Positions 54,455-64,000 are shown, counted from the stretch's first letter. The stretch: 64,000 bases of DNA from Chromobacterium amazonense (GCF_001855565.1 NZ_MKCR01000001.1:62001-126000), one strand, 5' to 3'. A program made the numbers and translations. The notes: generated from the sequence alone by a model not told the origin.

Positions 54455-55555
54455 CTAGCCGATGCGACCGGCAATTCTCGGGGTTTCCACTCGCACATCG
54501 CCGCACTGCGCGCGGTGGCGCAAGGCGTGGTCGATCAGCACCAGCGCCAGCATGGCCTCGGCGATGGGCGTGGCGCGGATGCCCACGCAAGGATCATGGC
54601 GGCCATGGGTTTCCATCAGGATGGGCTCGCCCTGCTTGTTGATGGAGCGGCGCGGCTGGGCGATGGAGGACGTCGGCTTGATGGCGATGGACACGTCGAT
54701 CTGTTGGCCGGTGGAAATGCCACCCAGCACGCCGCCGGCGTGATTGCTGGCAAAGCCCTCTGGCGTCAGCTCGTCGCCATGCTCGCTGCCTTTCTGCGCC
54801 ACGCAGGCGAAACCGGCGCCGATCTCCACGCCCTTGACCGCGTTGATGCTCATCATGGCGTAGGCGATGTCGGCGTCCAGGCGGTCGAACACCGGCTCGC
54901 CCCAGCCCACCGGCACATTGTCCGCCACCACGCGCAGCCGCGCGCCGATGGAGTCCAGGCTCTTGCGGATGGAGTCCATGTATTCCTCCAGCCGCGGCAC
55001 GATGTCCGGGTCGGCGCTGAAGAAGGGGTTCTGCCCCACATGCTCCCACCCCTTGAACGGCATTACCACTTCGCCGATCTGCGTCATGTGGCCGCGAATC
55101 ACGATGCCGTATTTGTCGTTCAGCCACTTTTTGGCGATGGCGCCGGCCGCCACGCGCACCGCGGTCTCTCTAGCAGACGAGCGGCCGCCGCCGCGCGGAT
55201 CGCGGGTGCCGTATTTGTGCCAATAGCAGTAGTCGGCGTGGCCGGGACGGAAGGTGTCGGCGATGTTGCCGTAGTCCTTGCTGCGCTGGTCGGTATTGCG
55301 GATCATCAACGCGATCGGCGTGCCGGTGGTCTTGCCCCCGTACACGCCGGACAGGATTTCCACGGTGTCCGGTTCGCGACGCTGGGTGACGTGGCGGCTG
55401 GTGCCGGGCTTGCGGCGATCCAGCTCGATCTGGATGTCGGCCTCGCTCAGCGCCAAACCAGGCGGGCAGCCGTCCACCACGCAGCCTATGGCCGGCCCGT
55501 GGCTTTCGCCAAAAGAAGTAACGGTAAACAATCGACCCATGCTGCTGCCTGACAT
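54455..55555 (-). CDS. aroC: Chorismate synthase
   Basis: The 366-residue FMN-dependent enzyme makes chorismate from EPSP. It has [24 protein letters not shown], the flavin-region RPGHADY and [10 protein letters not shown] motifs, and the C-terminal RHDPC..R. The chosen ATG gives [13 protein letters not shown], aligning with family N-termini, with GGGGAT upstream. It lies between the EAL-HDOD gene and the AraC regulator, with no operon partner. Confidence 0.97.
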   Translation of the reverse strand: MSGSSMGRLFTVTSFGESHGPAIGCVVDGCPPGLALSEADIQIELDRRKPGTSRHVTQRREPDTVEILSGVYGGKTTGTPIALMIRNTDQRSKDYGNIADTFRPGHADYCYWHKYGTRDPRGGGRSSARETAVRVAAGAIAKKWLNDKYGIVIRGHMTQIGEVVMPFKGWEHVGQNPFFSADPDIVPRLEEYMDSIRKSLDSIGARLRVVADNVPVGWGEPVFDRLDADIAYAMMSINAVKGVEIGAGFACVAQKGSEHGDELTPEGFASNHAGGVLGGISTGQQIDVSIAIKPTSSIAQPRRSINKQGEPILMETHGRHDPCVGIRATPIAEAMLALVLIDHALRHRAQCGDVRVETPRIAGRIG

Positions 55556-55605
55556 CTGCGATCCCCTGCTGTTTTCGTCTATGCGATCGATTCTAGCATG
55601 AGCGA

Positions 55606-56415
55606 TCAGGCGAACTCGCGCCGATACGCGGCCGGCGTCATCAAGAAACGCTGCTTGAACACGCGGTGGAAATAATTGACATCCACATAGCCGCAGCGCG
55701 CCGCCACGGCGGGCAAGGCAAGCTGGCCTTGCCGCAGCAAGGCCTTGGCCAGATCCAGCCGCGCCTGGGCCAGAAACTCGCAGAAACCGTGCCCCAGATG
55801 CTGGCGGAACAGGCGCGACAGATGCGTGGTGGAGATGCCGAAGCGCAGGGCCACGTCCTCGCGCGTCAAGGGCGCGTACAGATGCTCGCTGATATACAGG
55901 CAGATGGCGCGGAACTGGTTGCCGCCTTGCTGCCAATGACTGTCGCGCGCCTCGTCGTAAAGCGTCTGCAGCAAGGCCAGCAGCGCCTGCCCCTGCAGCC
56001 GCAGCACCTCCGGGGAGGCGCCGTCGCGGCACAGCCCGGCCAGCATGCCATTCAGACTGCCGCGCTGCGCCAGCACCATGCTTTCCTTATGCGTGCTGAT
56101 CACGCCCTGCGGACCGGAGCGCACCAGGCTGAAACCGATCCTGGCGTAATCGAACAGGATGTGCAGCACTTCGCCGTTGGCGCACCAGTTGGGCAGCGTC
56201 CAGTGCTCGGCCGGAATGAACAAGGCTTCTTGCGCTGACAGGCAGCCGTTTTCACAGCCCTCGTGGCCGTAGTGGTAGCGATTGGACAACACCAGCTCCA
56301 AGCGCGGGAAGTGCACCTGATAAGCCCCGGCCGGCACATGCTTGCCAGCCGGAGCGTGGCACAGCCGCCTCAGCGTGGACGGCCAGCTCAGGCGAAACGA
56401 AGAAGGCGACGCCAT
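55606..56415 (-). CDS. AraC-family transcriptional regulator
   Basis: The protein of about 269 residues has an N-terminal cupin-like effector domain (about 1-150, [17 protein letters not shown]) and a C-terminal double HTH ([26 protein letters not shown] and [34 protein letters not shown]). It is the last gene after the PTS-manA genes on the same strand, 39 bp downstream of manA, so it probably regulates that operon in response to a sugar. The start is uncertain; other in-frame codons lie up to 36 bp upstream. Confidence 0.88.
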   Translation of the reverse strand: MASPSSFRLSWPSTLRRLCHAPAGKHVPAGAYQVHFPRLELVLSNRYHYGHEGCENGCLSAQEALFIPAEHWTLPNWCANGEVLHILFDYARIGFSLVRSGPQGVISTHKESMVLAQRGSLNGMLAGLCRDGASPEVLRLQGQALLALLQTLYDEARDSHWQQGGNQFRAICLYISEHLYAPLTREDVALRFGISTTHLSRLFRQHLGHGFCEFLAQARLDLAKALLRQGQLALPAVAARCGYVDVNYFHRVFKQRFLMTPAAYRREFA

Positions 56416-56454
56416 GCTTTTAGATTCATCCCTCACACTCCTTGCCGCCACACG

Positions 56455-57651
56455 CTAACACAGGGCCGCCGGCGGGCAAAACGCGCGGTAGGCCAGCGCC
56501 AGGCGGCCGGCCTTGGCCTCGCAGCGCGCGCCGGGCAGCAACAGCGCGCTTTGTCCCTGCGCCAGTTCGATCTCGCCCTCGGCATGCCGCACCTGCAGGC
56601 TGCCATCGACCACCAACAGCACTTCCGGCCCCTCGGCCAGCCAGGAAGCGGCCTCCCCTTCTCCCAATAGCAGTTGGTCCAGCGCGAAGTATTCGCCGCC
56701 GCAACGCGGATACGGCTGCAGGCCGCAGCCGTCAGGCGCGGACATCACGCGCGGCCGCGCCGCGGAACCATCCATGACTTCCAGAAAGGCCTCCACGTCC
56801 ACCGGCTTGTCGGTCAGGCCTGCGCGCAATACATTATCCGAGTTCGCCATCAGCTCGACATTGCGTCCATGCAAATAAGCATGCGGCAGGCACGCCGGCT
56901 GGAAGATGGCTTCGCCCGGCCGCAGCCCCACCAGATTGAGCAGATAGCAGCCGAACACGCCGCGGTCCTCGCGCCGCGCATCGGCCAGCCGCGCGGCCCA
57001 ATGATCGGGATCGTCCGGCCCGGCAGGCCGCTGCCGCGCCAACCGTTGCCAGAGCGACGCCAGCAACGCTGTCACCTCCGGCTGCGGCAGGCGCAACAGA
57101 TGACGGTACAGGCTGGCGCCGCCCTCCTCGGCCAGACGCTGCCGCAACGGCGCCCACTCCGGCTGGCGCGCCAGCAGCGCATCGATTTCCGCGTCCGCGC
57201 GCATGCCGTGCAGCAGCCAGAACGGCGACAGCGCCACCATCATCTCCGGTTTGGGAAACGGATCGCGATAATGGCGCCGGCGGTCGTTCGCGGCCAGGCC
57301 GGCGGCATTGTCGCGGGCGAAACCGGCGCGCGCCTGCTCCGCGTCCGGGTGCACCTAGATGGACAACGGCGCGTCCACATCGAGCACCTTGAGCAGAAAC
57401 GGCAGCCGGTCGCCATGCCTGTCGCGCACCGCGCTCCCCAGGAAACGCTCGGGCTGATGGGCGATGGCGTAGTGCAGCGGCTGCGGCCCCTGCGCGGTCA
57501 TGATCACCGACGGCGCATCCTCGTGCGCGCCCAGCCACCACTCGGCCACGCGCTCGATGCCTTCTTGCGGCCAGTTCAGCAAACGCGGGATGAAGCGGCG
57601 GCCGCCCCAGGCATAATGCTGGGCCAGCCCGTGCAGCGGATAGGCGCTCAT
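56455..57651 (-). pseudogene. manA: Mannose-6-phosphate isomerase interrupted by an amber codon
   Basis: A type I phosphomannose isomerase frame of 399 codons that is continuous except for one in-frame TAG at 57355-57357. Before it comes HYAWGGRRFIP..VAEWWLGAHEDAPS and PFLLKVLDVDAPLSI; after it VHPDAEQARAGFARDNAAG, YRDPFPKPEMMVAL and HAYLHGRNVELMANSDN. The stop replaces the Gln of the usual LSIQVHPD, a zinc ligand in characterised enzymes. One C-to-T change (CAG to TAG) explains it. ManA would join mannose to fructose metabolism. Its ATG overlaps the PTS gene stop (ATGA). Reversible amber, sequencing error or true loss remain open. Confidence 0.88.
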
Positions 57652-60140
57652 GCTGCGCCCTCCAGCCGCGACTGCAGCAGCGTCAGCAGCCCTTGCGGAT
57701 CGGATGCCTCGCGCAGCTGGCGGCGGAAATCCTCGTGCATGACCAGCCGCGCCAGACGCGAGAAGAATTTCAGATGCTCGGCCCCGGCATCGCTGGCATT
57801 GAAGGCGATCAGCAGCACCATGTCCACCGGCTGGCCATCGCTGGCGCCCCAGTCTACCGGCTGCTCCAGCTTGGCCAAGCACAGAGTGGGATGCAGCACA
57901 TGCTTGGATTTGGCGTGCGGAATGGCGAAGCCGTGCCCGAGGCCGGTGGAATAAGCCTGCTCGCGCAGCCACAAGTCCTCCTCCATGCCGTAGCGGTCAT
58001 CGCAGCGTTCCAGCAGCCACAGCCGGTCCACCAGCCCCTTGAGCGCGGCCGCCTTGCTGCGCCAGGCCACGCTCGGCAGCAGACATTCCGCAGTCAGCAT
58101 CGGTAGCTTGCCGCGCGCGCCGCGCGCCTCCACCAGCGCGCGCACCGCCGCGCCGTCTTCGCAACCCAAAGCCTGTTGCAGCAAGGCGCGGCACTCTCCG
58201 GCATCGAGTTCGCGCAGCCTGCGCCGGCAGGCCTGCAGAGACGGCGCGCTCATGCTCAGCTCGTCCAGCCCCATGCCCAGCAGCAAGGGCAAGGCATGCG
58301 GCGCCGCCGCCGCCTCGCCGCACAGGCCTATCCAGCGGCCGTGGCGATGGACGGTTTGCACGGCTTGGGCAAGCGCCGACAAAAACGCCGGATGCAGGCT
58401 GTCGTACAGCGCGCCCACGCGCTCGTTGTCTCGATCCGCCGCAAACAGATACTGCGTGAGATCGTTGCTGCCCACGCTGAAGAAATCGACCTCGCGGCAA
58501 AAGGCGTCCAGCTGGAACAGCACCGACGGCACTTCCAGCATGATGCCCAGCGGCACCGGCCGCGTGAGGCCGAGCGCCGCGCGCTCCTCCTCCAGCACGC
58601 GGCGCGCCCAGCGCGCCTCCGACAGCGTGGCGACCATAGGGATCATCACCTTGACCGGCCCCAGCGCGGACGCGCGCAGAATGGCCCGCAGCTGGGCGCG
58701 AAACACGGCCTCCTGATCCGGATACATGCGGATGGCGCGATACCCCAGAAACGGGTTGCTCTCCGCCGGCGCCGGCAAGCAGCGCGCCGGCTTGTCGCCG
58801 CCGATGTCGAAGGTGCGGATGATCACCGGGCGGCCGGCCGCCAGCCGCACCACCTCGGCATAATGCTGGAACTGGCTCTCCTCGCTTGGCGGCGCGTCAG
58901 CCTCCATGAACAGCATCTCGGTGCGGAACAGGCCCACGGCGTCCGCGCCGTGGGCAAAGCCCAGCTGCGCCTCCTCGGCGGAAGCGATGTTCACGGCCAG
59001 CTCCAGCCGGCAGCCGTCGGCGCTGCGGCTCTCGCCCTGGCTGGCCCGCGCCTCGCGCAGCCGCCTTGCCTCCAGCAGGGCCGCCTCTTCGCGGTAGTAG
59101 TCCAGCACCGGCGCAGCCGGCGCAAGGAACAGCGCGCCCAACCCAGCATCGAGCACCGCCGTCCGGCCCAGGCTGGCGGCGACGGCCGCGCGCGGCACGC
59201 CGGTCAGCACCGGCAGCGAGAAGGCGCGCGCCAGGATGATGGTGTGGGAAGTCAGTCCGCCGCGGCCCAGCAGCAGGCCGCGGACGCGGCTGCGGTCCAG
59301 CGCCAGCAGCTCGCTCGGCGCCAGGTCCTCGGCCCACAGCACGGCGGCGTCCGGCCATGTCGTCGCGGCAGGCTCGTCCTCAGGATGCAGGCGTTCGAGC
59401 AAGCCGCGGCCCACGTCGCGGATGTCGATTTCGCGTTCGCGCAGATATTCGCTCGCCGATTGGCCCAGCATGTCGCGGTAGAAAGCCACGGTGGCCGCCA
59501 CCGCCGCCGCCGCGCCCAGCCCCTGGCGCAGCGCCTGATCCAGGCGGGCGTCAAAATCGGCATCGGACAAAATGGCGAGGTGGGCGCGAGCGATGGCCGC
59601 GGCCTGGCCGGACTGGCGCTCAGTTTCCTGCTGCAGGCCCTGCGCCAGCGCTTCCCGCGCCTGGCGCAAGGCTTCGCGCTCATGCGGCTCGCCGCGCGAA
59701 GCCGGCAGCGCTTCGACGGCGGGGAAGCGGTAGCCGCGATGCTCGCACAACTCGCCTATCGCCACGCCCTGCCCGGCCGGCTGGCCGAAACACGGCGACG
59801 GCGACAGCTCGGCCAGCGCGCGCGGCAGGGCGCGGCTGGCGGCGGGTTCGGCCGCCAGCGCCTCGTCGCAATGCGGCAGGGTATCGCGCAGGAAGTCTTG
59901 CAATTGCTTGGCCGCCTCGGCGGCGGATTCGCCGTCTATCTCGATATCGATGATGTCGTTGAACAGGATGTCGCCGCCTATCAGACTGAGCACGCTCTTG
60001 GCGTCCGCCAACTGGCCGTTGCGCTGGTTGCGCCAGCGGATGGCGGCGCGGAAGCCGCCGCAGAATTCTGCGATCCGGCTGGCCGGACGAGCGTGGATGC
60101 CATTCGGCAAGGGACAGATCAGGGTGAGACTGTGTGACAT
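57648..60140 (-). CDS. Multiphosphoryl transfer protein (HPr-EI-EIIA fusion, FryA/FrwA type)
   Basis: The 830-residue fusion has an HPr domain (1-90, active His16 in NGIHARPAS), a PEP-binding enzyme I (about 120-660, phospho-His in LTSHTIILARA, PEP-binding GLFRTEMLFME, GSNDLTQY) and an EIIA of the fructose family (about 685-830, His in HGFAIPHAKS). A single chain thus carries phosphate from PEP to the EIIB next door. Length matches E. coli FryA. It lies between EIIB and manA, suggesting a mannose or fructose-type sugar. Confidence 0.95.
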   Translation of the reverse strand: MSHSLTLICPLPNGIHARPASRIAEFCGGFRAAIRWRNQRNGQLADAKSVLSLIGGDILFNDIIDIEIDGESAAEAAKQLQDFLRDTLPHCDEALAAEPAASRALPRALAELSPSPCFGQPAGQGVAIGELCEHRGYRFPAVEALPASRGEPHEREALRQAREALAQGLQQETERQSGQAAAIARAHLAILSDADFDARLDQALRQGLGAAAAVAATVAFYRDMLGQSASEYLREREIDIRDVGRGLLERLHPEDEPAATTWPDAAVLWAEDLAPSELLALDRSRVRGLLLGRGGLTSHTIILARAFSLPVLTGVPRAAVAASLGRTAVLDAGLGALFLAPAAPVLDYYREEAALLEARRLREARASQGESRSADGCRLELAVNIASAEEAQLGFAHGADAVGLFRTEMLFMEADAPPSEESQFQHYAEVVRLAAGRPVIIRTFDIGGDKPARCLPAPAESNPFLGYRAIRMYPDQEAVFRAQLRAILRASALGPVKVMIPMVATLSEARWARRVLEEERAALGLTRPVPLGIMLEVPSVLFQLDAFCREVDFFSVGSNDLTQYLFAADRDNERVGALYDSLHPAFLSALAQAVQTVHRHGRWIGLCGEAAAAPHALPLLLGMGLDELSMSAPSLQACRRRLRELDAGECRALLQQALGCEDGAAVRALVEARGARGKLPMLTAECLLPSVAWRSKAAALKGLVDRLWLLERCDDRYGMEEDLWLREQAYSTGLGHGFAIPHAKSKHVLHPTLCLAKLEQPVDWGASDGQPVDMVLLIAFNASDAGAEHLKFFSRLARLVMHEDFRRQLREASDPQGLLTLLQSRLEGAA

Positions 60141-60183
60141 AGGACTGCTTTCTTGCTGTGCGGCCCGCGCGGGCCAGCCGGAT

Positions 60184-60477
60184 TTACAGAAGCGCAAACA
60201 CCGCCTTGGCATCCTTCAGCACGTTCTGGATCGGCACCCGCACCACGCGCTTGTCCTCGAAACGCTCTTCGCCCTCTATGGCGATGTCCACCGCCAACAG
60301 CACCACATCGGCGGCCTGGATATCCCGGCTGGACAACTCGTTCTCGATGCCGATGGCGCCCTGGGTTTCCACTTTGATGTCATGCCCGAGCTGGCGCCCC
60401 AGGCTTTCCAGTTTCTCCGCGGCCATGTAAGTGTGGGCAATGCCGGTGGGGCAGGCGGTAATGGCGACGACTTTCAT
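60184..60477 (-). CDS. PTS fructose-family EIIB component
   Basis: The 97-residue domain protein has the phosphoryl-accepting Cys9 in ITACPTGIAHTYMAAE, typical of fructose-family EIIB. It receives phosphate from the EIIA domain of the fusion protein and passes it to the sugar bound by EIIC. It lies 24 bp after the EIIC gene and 43 bp before the fusion gene. Confidence 0.94.
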   Translation of the reverse strand: MKVVAITACPTGIAHTYMAAEKLESLGRQLGHDIKVETQGAIGIENELSSRDIQAADVVLLAVDIAIEGEERFEDKRVVRVPIQNVLKDAKAVFALL

Positions 60478-60501
60478 ATTCTTTCTCCTGGCAAGACACG
60501 G

Positions 60502-61547
60502 TTATTCATGGGCAGGCGCGGCGGCCGGCAAGCGGTCCGCGGCGCGCGCCTTGAGCAGATTGATGGTGACGGCCACCAGCAGCACCCCGGCCGCGATGGC
60601 CAGCGCGAACATCCAGCGGTTGTCTATCACCGGCAGCACGATGGGGCCGCCGTGCGGCGCGTGGTCGCCCACGCCGCCCAGCATGGCGATCATGCCGCCC
60701 AGGGCGGAACCGGCGACGATGGTTGGGATCACTCGCAGCGGGTCGGACGCGGCAAACGGAATGGCCCCTCGGTGATGCCTATCATCCCCATGCCCAGGGC
60801 GGCGGAGCCGGCTTCGCGCTCCTGTTCGGTCCACAGCGACTTGCGCAGCTTGGTGGCCAGACCCAGGCCGAGCGGCGGAATGCACACGGCCGCGGCGACT
60901 GCGCCCATCACTTGGTATTGGCCCTCGGCGATCATGCTGGCGCCGAAGAAGAACGCCACTTTATTGATCGGCCCGCCCATGTCGAACGCCACCATCGCGC
61001 CCAGCAGCGCGCCCAGCACCATGGCGTTGGCGCCGCCCATGGACTTGAGCCAGACGCCCAGCGTGACCATCAGATTGGCAATGGGCACGCCCAGCACCTC
61101 GAACATCAGCACGCCGATGGCCAGCGAGGACAGGATGGGAATGATCAGAATGGGCATCAGCGGCTTGAGCGCCTTGGGCGCAGGCATTTTCTTGAGTTGC
61201 TCGACCACCCTGCCGGCCAACAAACCCGCGATCAGGGCGCCCAGGAAGCCGGCGTTGACGGTATGGGCGATCTGGCCGCCCACCATGCCCGCCACCAGGC
61301 CGGGCTTGCCGGCGCGGGCATAGGAGATGTAACCGGCCAGCACCGGCAGCAGCAGCGCGAAGGCGCTGCCGCCGATATCGATGATCAGTTTCAGCACCGG
61401 CGCGTGGCTGAAGTCCGGCCCCTTGCCCGTCATCGGCGCCAGCGAAATGGCCAGCGCGATCAGGATCCCGCCACTGGCGATGAAGGGGATGACGTGCGAC
61501 ACCCCGGTCAGCAGATACTGCTTCCATTGTTCCAGACGAGCCTGCAT
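60502..61547 (-). pseudogene. PTS fructose-family EIIC component with a single-base frameshift
   Basis: The N-terminal 270 residues (SHVIPFIASGGILIALAISL, AFDMGGPINKVAFFF, GMGMIGITEG) are a polytopic fructose-family EIIC. The frame then shifts and stops at 60729. In the next frame the protein continues AIPFAASDPLRVIPTIVAGSALGG through a final hydrophobic helix to TAA at 60502. One extra G in the G4 run (60765-60768, C4 on the plus strand) restores about 348 residues. This is the sugar permease; without it the system cannot transport. GGAGGAG precedes the ATG. Confidence 0.88.
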
Positions 61548-61683
61548 GTTGTTCTCCTCCATTTGTGGATGGAACTAGGCTAACGCAGGCATGGAAGGCC
61601 GATATAGTGGCGAGATCAGCCTGATGTGGACTTTTGTGACATCGCGGCGGCGCGCCCGACCATTCTCACAAGAAAAAACCACC

Positions 61684-61712
61684 CAAAAACAAAACGCCGG
61701 CGGAGCCGGCGT
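61684..61712 (-). terminator. Terminator of the 2OG-Fe(II) oxygenase gene
   Basis: ACGCCGGC/GCCGGCGT hairpin with a 3-base loop, followed by TTTTGTTTTTGG on the minus strand. Confidence 0.85.
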
Positions 61713-61736
61713 CAAAACAGATGGGAGCGAGAGAGC

Positions 61737-62366
61737 TCACCACGGCAGGCTGCCGCCCTGGCGGCGATACCAGCCGGTGACGGACAAGCGCTGCCGCTTG
61801 GCCGGCAATACCTCGTGCCAGAAACGGTCGGACAAGAACAGCACCAGCGTGCCGGCCTCCGGTTCCACGTCGATGAACTGCTGGCAGTCCTGATCCAGGT
61901 ACAAGCGGATCTGGCCGCCGGCGCCGGCCGGCCAGTTTTCATTGAGGTAAAACACGGTGGTCAGCGCGCGGGCGTCGTCGTCCTGGAAACGGTCCAGATG
62001 CTTTTTGTAGAACGCGCCTTCCGGATACACGGCGAAGTGAGACTCCAGCTCGGCCAGGCCCAGATATAGGCCGCGGTTCACCGCCCGCATGATCTCGTCC
62101 ATGGCGGCGTTATAAGCCGCGACAGCCGGCAGCTGGGCCACCTGATCCAGCCACAGCACGGAGTCGGAGCGGATTTCGGCGCGGCGCGCCTGGCCATCGG
62201 CGCGGCCGGTGGCGGCTTCATGGAAGCGTCCCTCGTCCCATACTTGCAGGCAGGCTTGGCTCAAATTGGCGGTCAGCTCGGCCGGCAGGGCTTGGGGAAT
62301 CACGATCCAGCCTTGTTCGGCCAGCGTGTCGAGAACGGTATCAAGATCGAATTGCAGCGCGGTCAT
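61737..62366 (-). CDS. 2OG-Fe(II) oxygenase (prolyl 4-hydroxylase-like)
   Basis: The protein of about 209 residues has a jelly-roll dioxygenase core: HxD in YKKHLDRFQDDD, then FYLNENW, PEAGTLVLFLSDRFWHEVLPA with the distal His, and the 2-oxoglutarate-binding Arg in RLSVTGWYRR. Members hydroxylate prolines or other substrates; the target is unknown. It starts at an ATG with a TTG alternative 15 bp upstream. A terminator separates it from the PTS operon. Confidence 0.88.
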   Translation of the reverse strand: MTALQFDLDTVLDTLAEQGWIVIPQALPAELTANLSQACLQVWDEGRFHEAATGRADGQARRAEIRSDSVLWLDQVAQLPAVAAYNAAMDEIMRAVNRGLYLGLAELESHFAVYPEGAFYKKHLDRFQDDDARALTTVFYLNENWPAGAGGQIRLYLDQDCQQFIDVEPEAGTLVLFLSDRFWHEVLPAKRQRLSVTGWYRRQGGSLPW

Positions 62367-62502
62367 GTCGGTTTTGCTCAAAAAACGGGCTGACGCTTTC
62401 TACCACAAGCCGGGCCGCAAGGCGAATGCCGGACGTCAATCTTCGCTGACATTTCGCGGATGCTATCATCCCTGACCACCCACACGCCTAGAACCCCATG
62501 CC

Positions 62503-63069
62503 ATGGAAGAACTGCTCAACGCCCTGCTGGACATGCTGAACCTGCCAAAAGTGGGGCTGTCCGCCATTTTTCTGATCAGCCTGGTTTCCGCCACCCTGCT
62601 GCCGCTAGGCTCGGAACCGGCGGTTTTCGCCTACATCAAGCTCAAGCCGGACATGTTCTGGCCTGTGCTGGCCGTCGCCACGCTCGGCAACACCTTGGGC
62701 GGGATCATAGATTGGTGGATGGGTTATGGCGCCAAGCTCGCCTTGCTGCGCTATCGCCTGCGCCGCAGCCATCGCAAGCATGGCCATGCCCACGTCCAAA
62801 CGGCCTGCCCATCGCCTCCCGCTGGCAAAGCGCCGCTGGGCAAACGCTATGTCCGCTGGATGCGCCTTCGCGGCGCCCCTATCCTGCTTCTTTCCTGGTT
62901 GCCGGGAATCGGCGATCCCTTGTGCACCTTGGCAGGCTGGCTGCGCATCTCGTTCTGGCCCAGCGTGTGCTACATGGCCGTCGGCAAATTCCTGCGCTAC
63001 CTGGTCACCACCTCGGCGCTATTGTGGGTGCCGGACGAGGTCTGGCGCCGGCTGGGCCAATTATTCTGA
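62503..63069 (+). CDS. YqaA-type DedA family inner-membrane protein
   Basis: The 188-residue membrane protein has the LPLGSEPAVFAYIKLKP early segment, TLGNTLGGIIDWWMGYG, and a late LLLSWLPGIGDPLCTLAGWLR block with the conserved Gly-Asp-Pro loop. These are features of YqaA proteins of the DedA/VTT superfamily, some of which flip lipid carriers. A His/Lys-rich insert (RRSHRKHGHAHVQ) in the middle is distinctive. It is divergent from the oxygenase and convergent with the hydrolase. Confidence 0.88.
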   Translation: MEELLNALLDMLNLPKVGLSAIFLISLVSATLLPLGSEPAVFAYIKLKPDMFWPVLAVATLGNTLGGIIDWWMGYGAKLALLRYRLRRSHRKHGHAHVQTACPSPPAGKAPLGKRYVRWMRLRGAPILLLSWLPGIGDPLCTLAGWLRISFWPSVCYMAVGKFLRYLVTTSALLWVPDEVWRRLGQLF

Positions 63070-63109
63070 GCGGGCGCCGCAGCCCGCACGAAGCATCAGG
63101 GACTGGCGC

Positions 63110-64000
63110 TCAATAATTTTCCGCCACCGCGTCGTAGCGCCCCGCCAGCCAGTCCAGCGCCAGCGGAAAATGGTCGCGCGGCGCATCGGGGTGGGTCAGC
63201 AGCGATACGTGGTTGTAGTCGTGCAGATGGCCAGCGCGCCGCCCCAGCAGATGCAAGCGCGAGAGGTGCGGGCCGGACTCGTCGCGGAAACGGCGCACGT
63301 CCTCCGGATGGCCGCGGCAGGGGTCGTTGACGGCGGCGAAATACAGCGTGGGCGGCATATGGCCGGCGCGCGCCGCGGCGGCGTAGTCGAAACCGTCATC
63401 GCTATCGATCCACGGTTTGGGCTGCGCCCACAGCTTGCTTTGCAGATGGCTTTTGTCGCTCTCGTCATCGGCCCCCAGCCGGATGCGCCGCGCCGGCAAA
63501 TAGCCGAACACCTTGATCAACCAGCGCGAAGCGGTATTCCACATGAAGTCCACCTCGACCAGCTTGTTGAGGTTGCGCACGCGCACGCTGCGCTTGGAGC
63601 CGAAATACACGACGCTCGCCACCTCGGCGGCGATGTCTGGAAAGCGCACAAGACAGCTCGACATATGCACGCCGCCCCAGGAGTGGGCGATCCAGCGCAG
63701 CTTCTGGCCGCCGCTTTTGCGGCGGATGAAGGCATGCAGCGCCGGCAGGTCCTCGCAGATGGTCTCGGTCTGGCCGTGGCGGCTGTGCGGACCGATCTTG
63801 GGCAAGCTCTTGCCGCGGCCGCGCAAATCCGCCACATAGACATCGTAGCCGGCATCGGTCAGGAAGTGCGCCAGCCCCTTGCCGGAATCGGTATAGAAGA
63901 TGCGGCCGTTGCCCATCACGCCATGCACCATCAGCACCGGCGCGCCGCCGGCGCGGCCGATGCGCTTCAGATACAAGCGCTCGCCATCGGCCACCGGCAC
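63110..64000 (-). CDS. Alpha/beta hydrolase, partial (start beyond the window)
   Basis: The frame reaches the window edge; the first in-frame codon visible (GTG) may not be the start. It has the oxyanion-region HGVMGNG, the nucleophile elbow HSWGG (Ser), an acidic residue in the FAAVNDPCRGHPEDV segment and a late His in GHLHDYNHV. The fold is that of lipases and esterases; the specificity is not shown. The C-terminus ends AGRYDAVAENY. Confidence 0.85.
   Translation of the reverse strand: MPVADGERLYLKRIGRAGGAPVLMVHGVMGNGRIFYTDSGKGLAHFLTDAGYDVYVADLRGRGKSLPKIGPHSRHGQTETICEDLPALHAFIRRKSGGQKLRWIAHSWGGVHMSSCLVRFPDIAAEVASVVYFGSKRSVRVRNLNKLVEVDFMWNTASRWLIKVFGYLPARRIRLGADDESDKSHLQSKLWAQPKPWIDSDDGFDYAAAARAGHMPPTLYFAAVNDPCRGHPEDVRRFRDESGPHLSRLHLLGRRAGHLHDYNHVSLLTHPDAPRDHFPLALDWLAGRYDAVAENY

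Overview
The window looks like core chromosome of a GC-rich betaproteobacterium of the order Neisseriales, most likely Chromobacteriaceae (Chromobacterium or a close relative). The evidence is an outer-membrane protein very like neisserial RmpM (class 4 protein), the gene orders ribF-ileS-lspA-ispH and aroE-mtgA, and glnA - DUF4124 gene - ntrB - ntrC. I see no prophage, CRISPR array, rRNA operon or complete insertion sequence. Most of the DNA is densely packed housekeeping genes, and names resting on clear motifs are reliable.

Layout. 0-1 kb: the tail of a SPOR-domain gene and four tRNA genes (two identical Pro, Thr, Gln) read leftward. 1-7 kb: rdgC, a YgiD-type dioxygenase, a class 1A dihydroorotate dehydrogenase, and an iron operon feoA-feoB-bfr. 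7-16 kb: dcd, a glutathione peroxidase, a tandem pair of small ribbon-helix-helix-like paralogues, an HDAC-fold deacetylase, a YchJ protein, cysK, a voltage-gated-type cation channel, a macrodomain protein and xseA. 16-22 kb: ispH, lspA, ileS, ribF and the RmpM-like gene. 22-26.4 kb: the assimilatory sulfur operon cysH-cysI-DUF934 divergent from cysB. 26.4-34 kb: a small palindromic mobile-element remnant, an SDR reductase, ABC-F protein YbiT, dapA-bamC, a repetitive lipoprotein, a ribosomal-oxygenase-type cupin and slyD. 34-39.5 kb: mgtE-prmC-PAP2, aroE-mtgA and a rhodanese. 39.5-45.4 kb: the nitrogen-control block glnA, DUF4124, ntrB, ntrC and a solute-binding protein. 45.4-52.8 kb: VOC protein, metR/metE, sixA, lrgAB, ubiC-ubiA and a His/Lys-rich secreted peptide. 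53-64 kb: EAL-HDOD protein, aroC, AraC regulator, a fructose/mannose-type PTS operon with manA, a 2OG-Fe(II) oxygenase, a YqaA-type DedA protein and a partial alpha/beta hydrolase.

How it works together. Ferrous iron import (Feo) is coupled to a ferritin-like store. Sulfate reduction (CysH, CysI), cysteine synthase (CysK), methionine synthase (MetE) and two LysR regulators (CysB, MetR) form the sulfur theme. Glutamine synthetase and NtrBC form a nitrogen circuit in which both glnA and ntrB carry NtrC-site plus sigma-54 promoter pairs.

The most notable observations are three disrupted genes: feoA (one base short in a G7 run), the PTS EIIC gene (one base short in a G4 run) and manA (an amber codon exactly at the zinc-ligand Gln). 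Others are a perfect 19-bp palindrome at a class II-like position upstream of feoA, a hairpin that encloses the mgtE ribosome binding site, a MITE-like element, and the tandem RHH-like genes of unknown function. I did not find a convincing new multigene defence or biosynthetic system, and I do not claim one.
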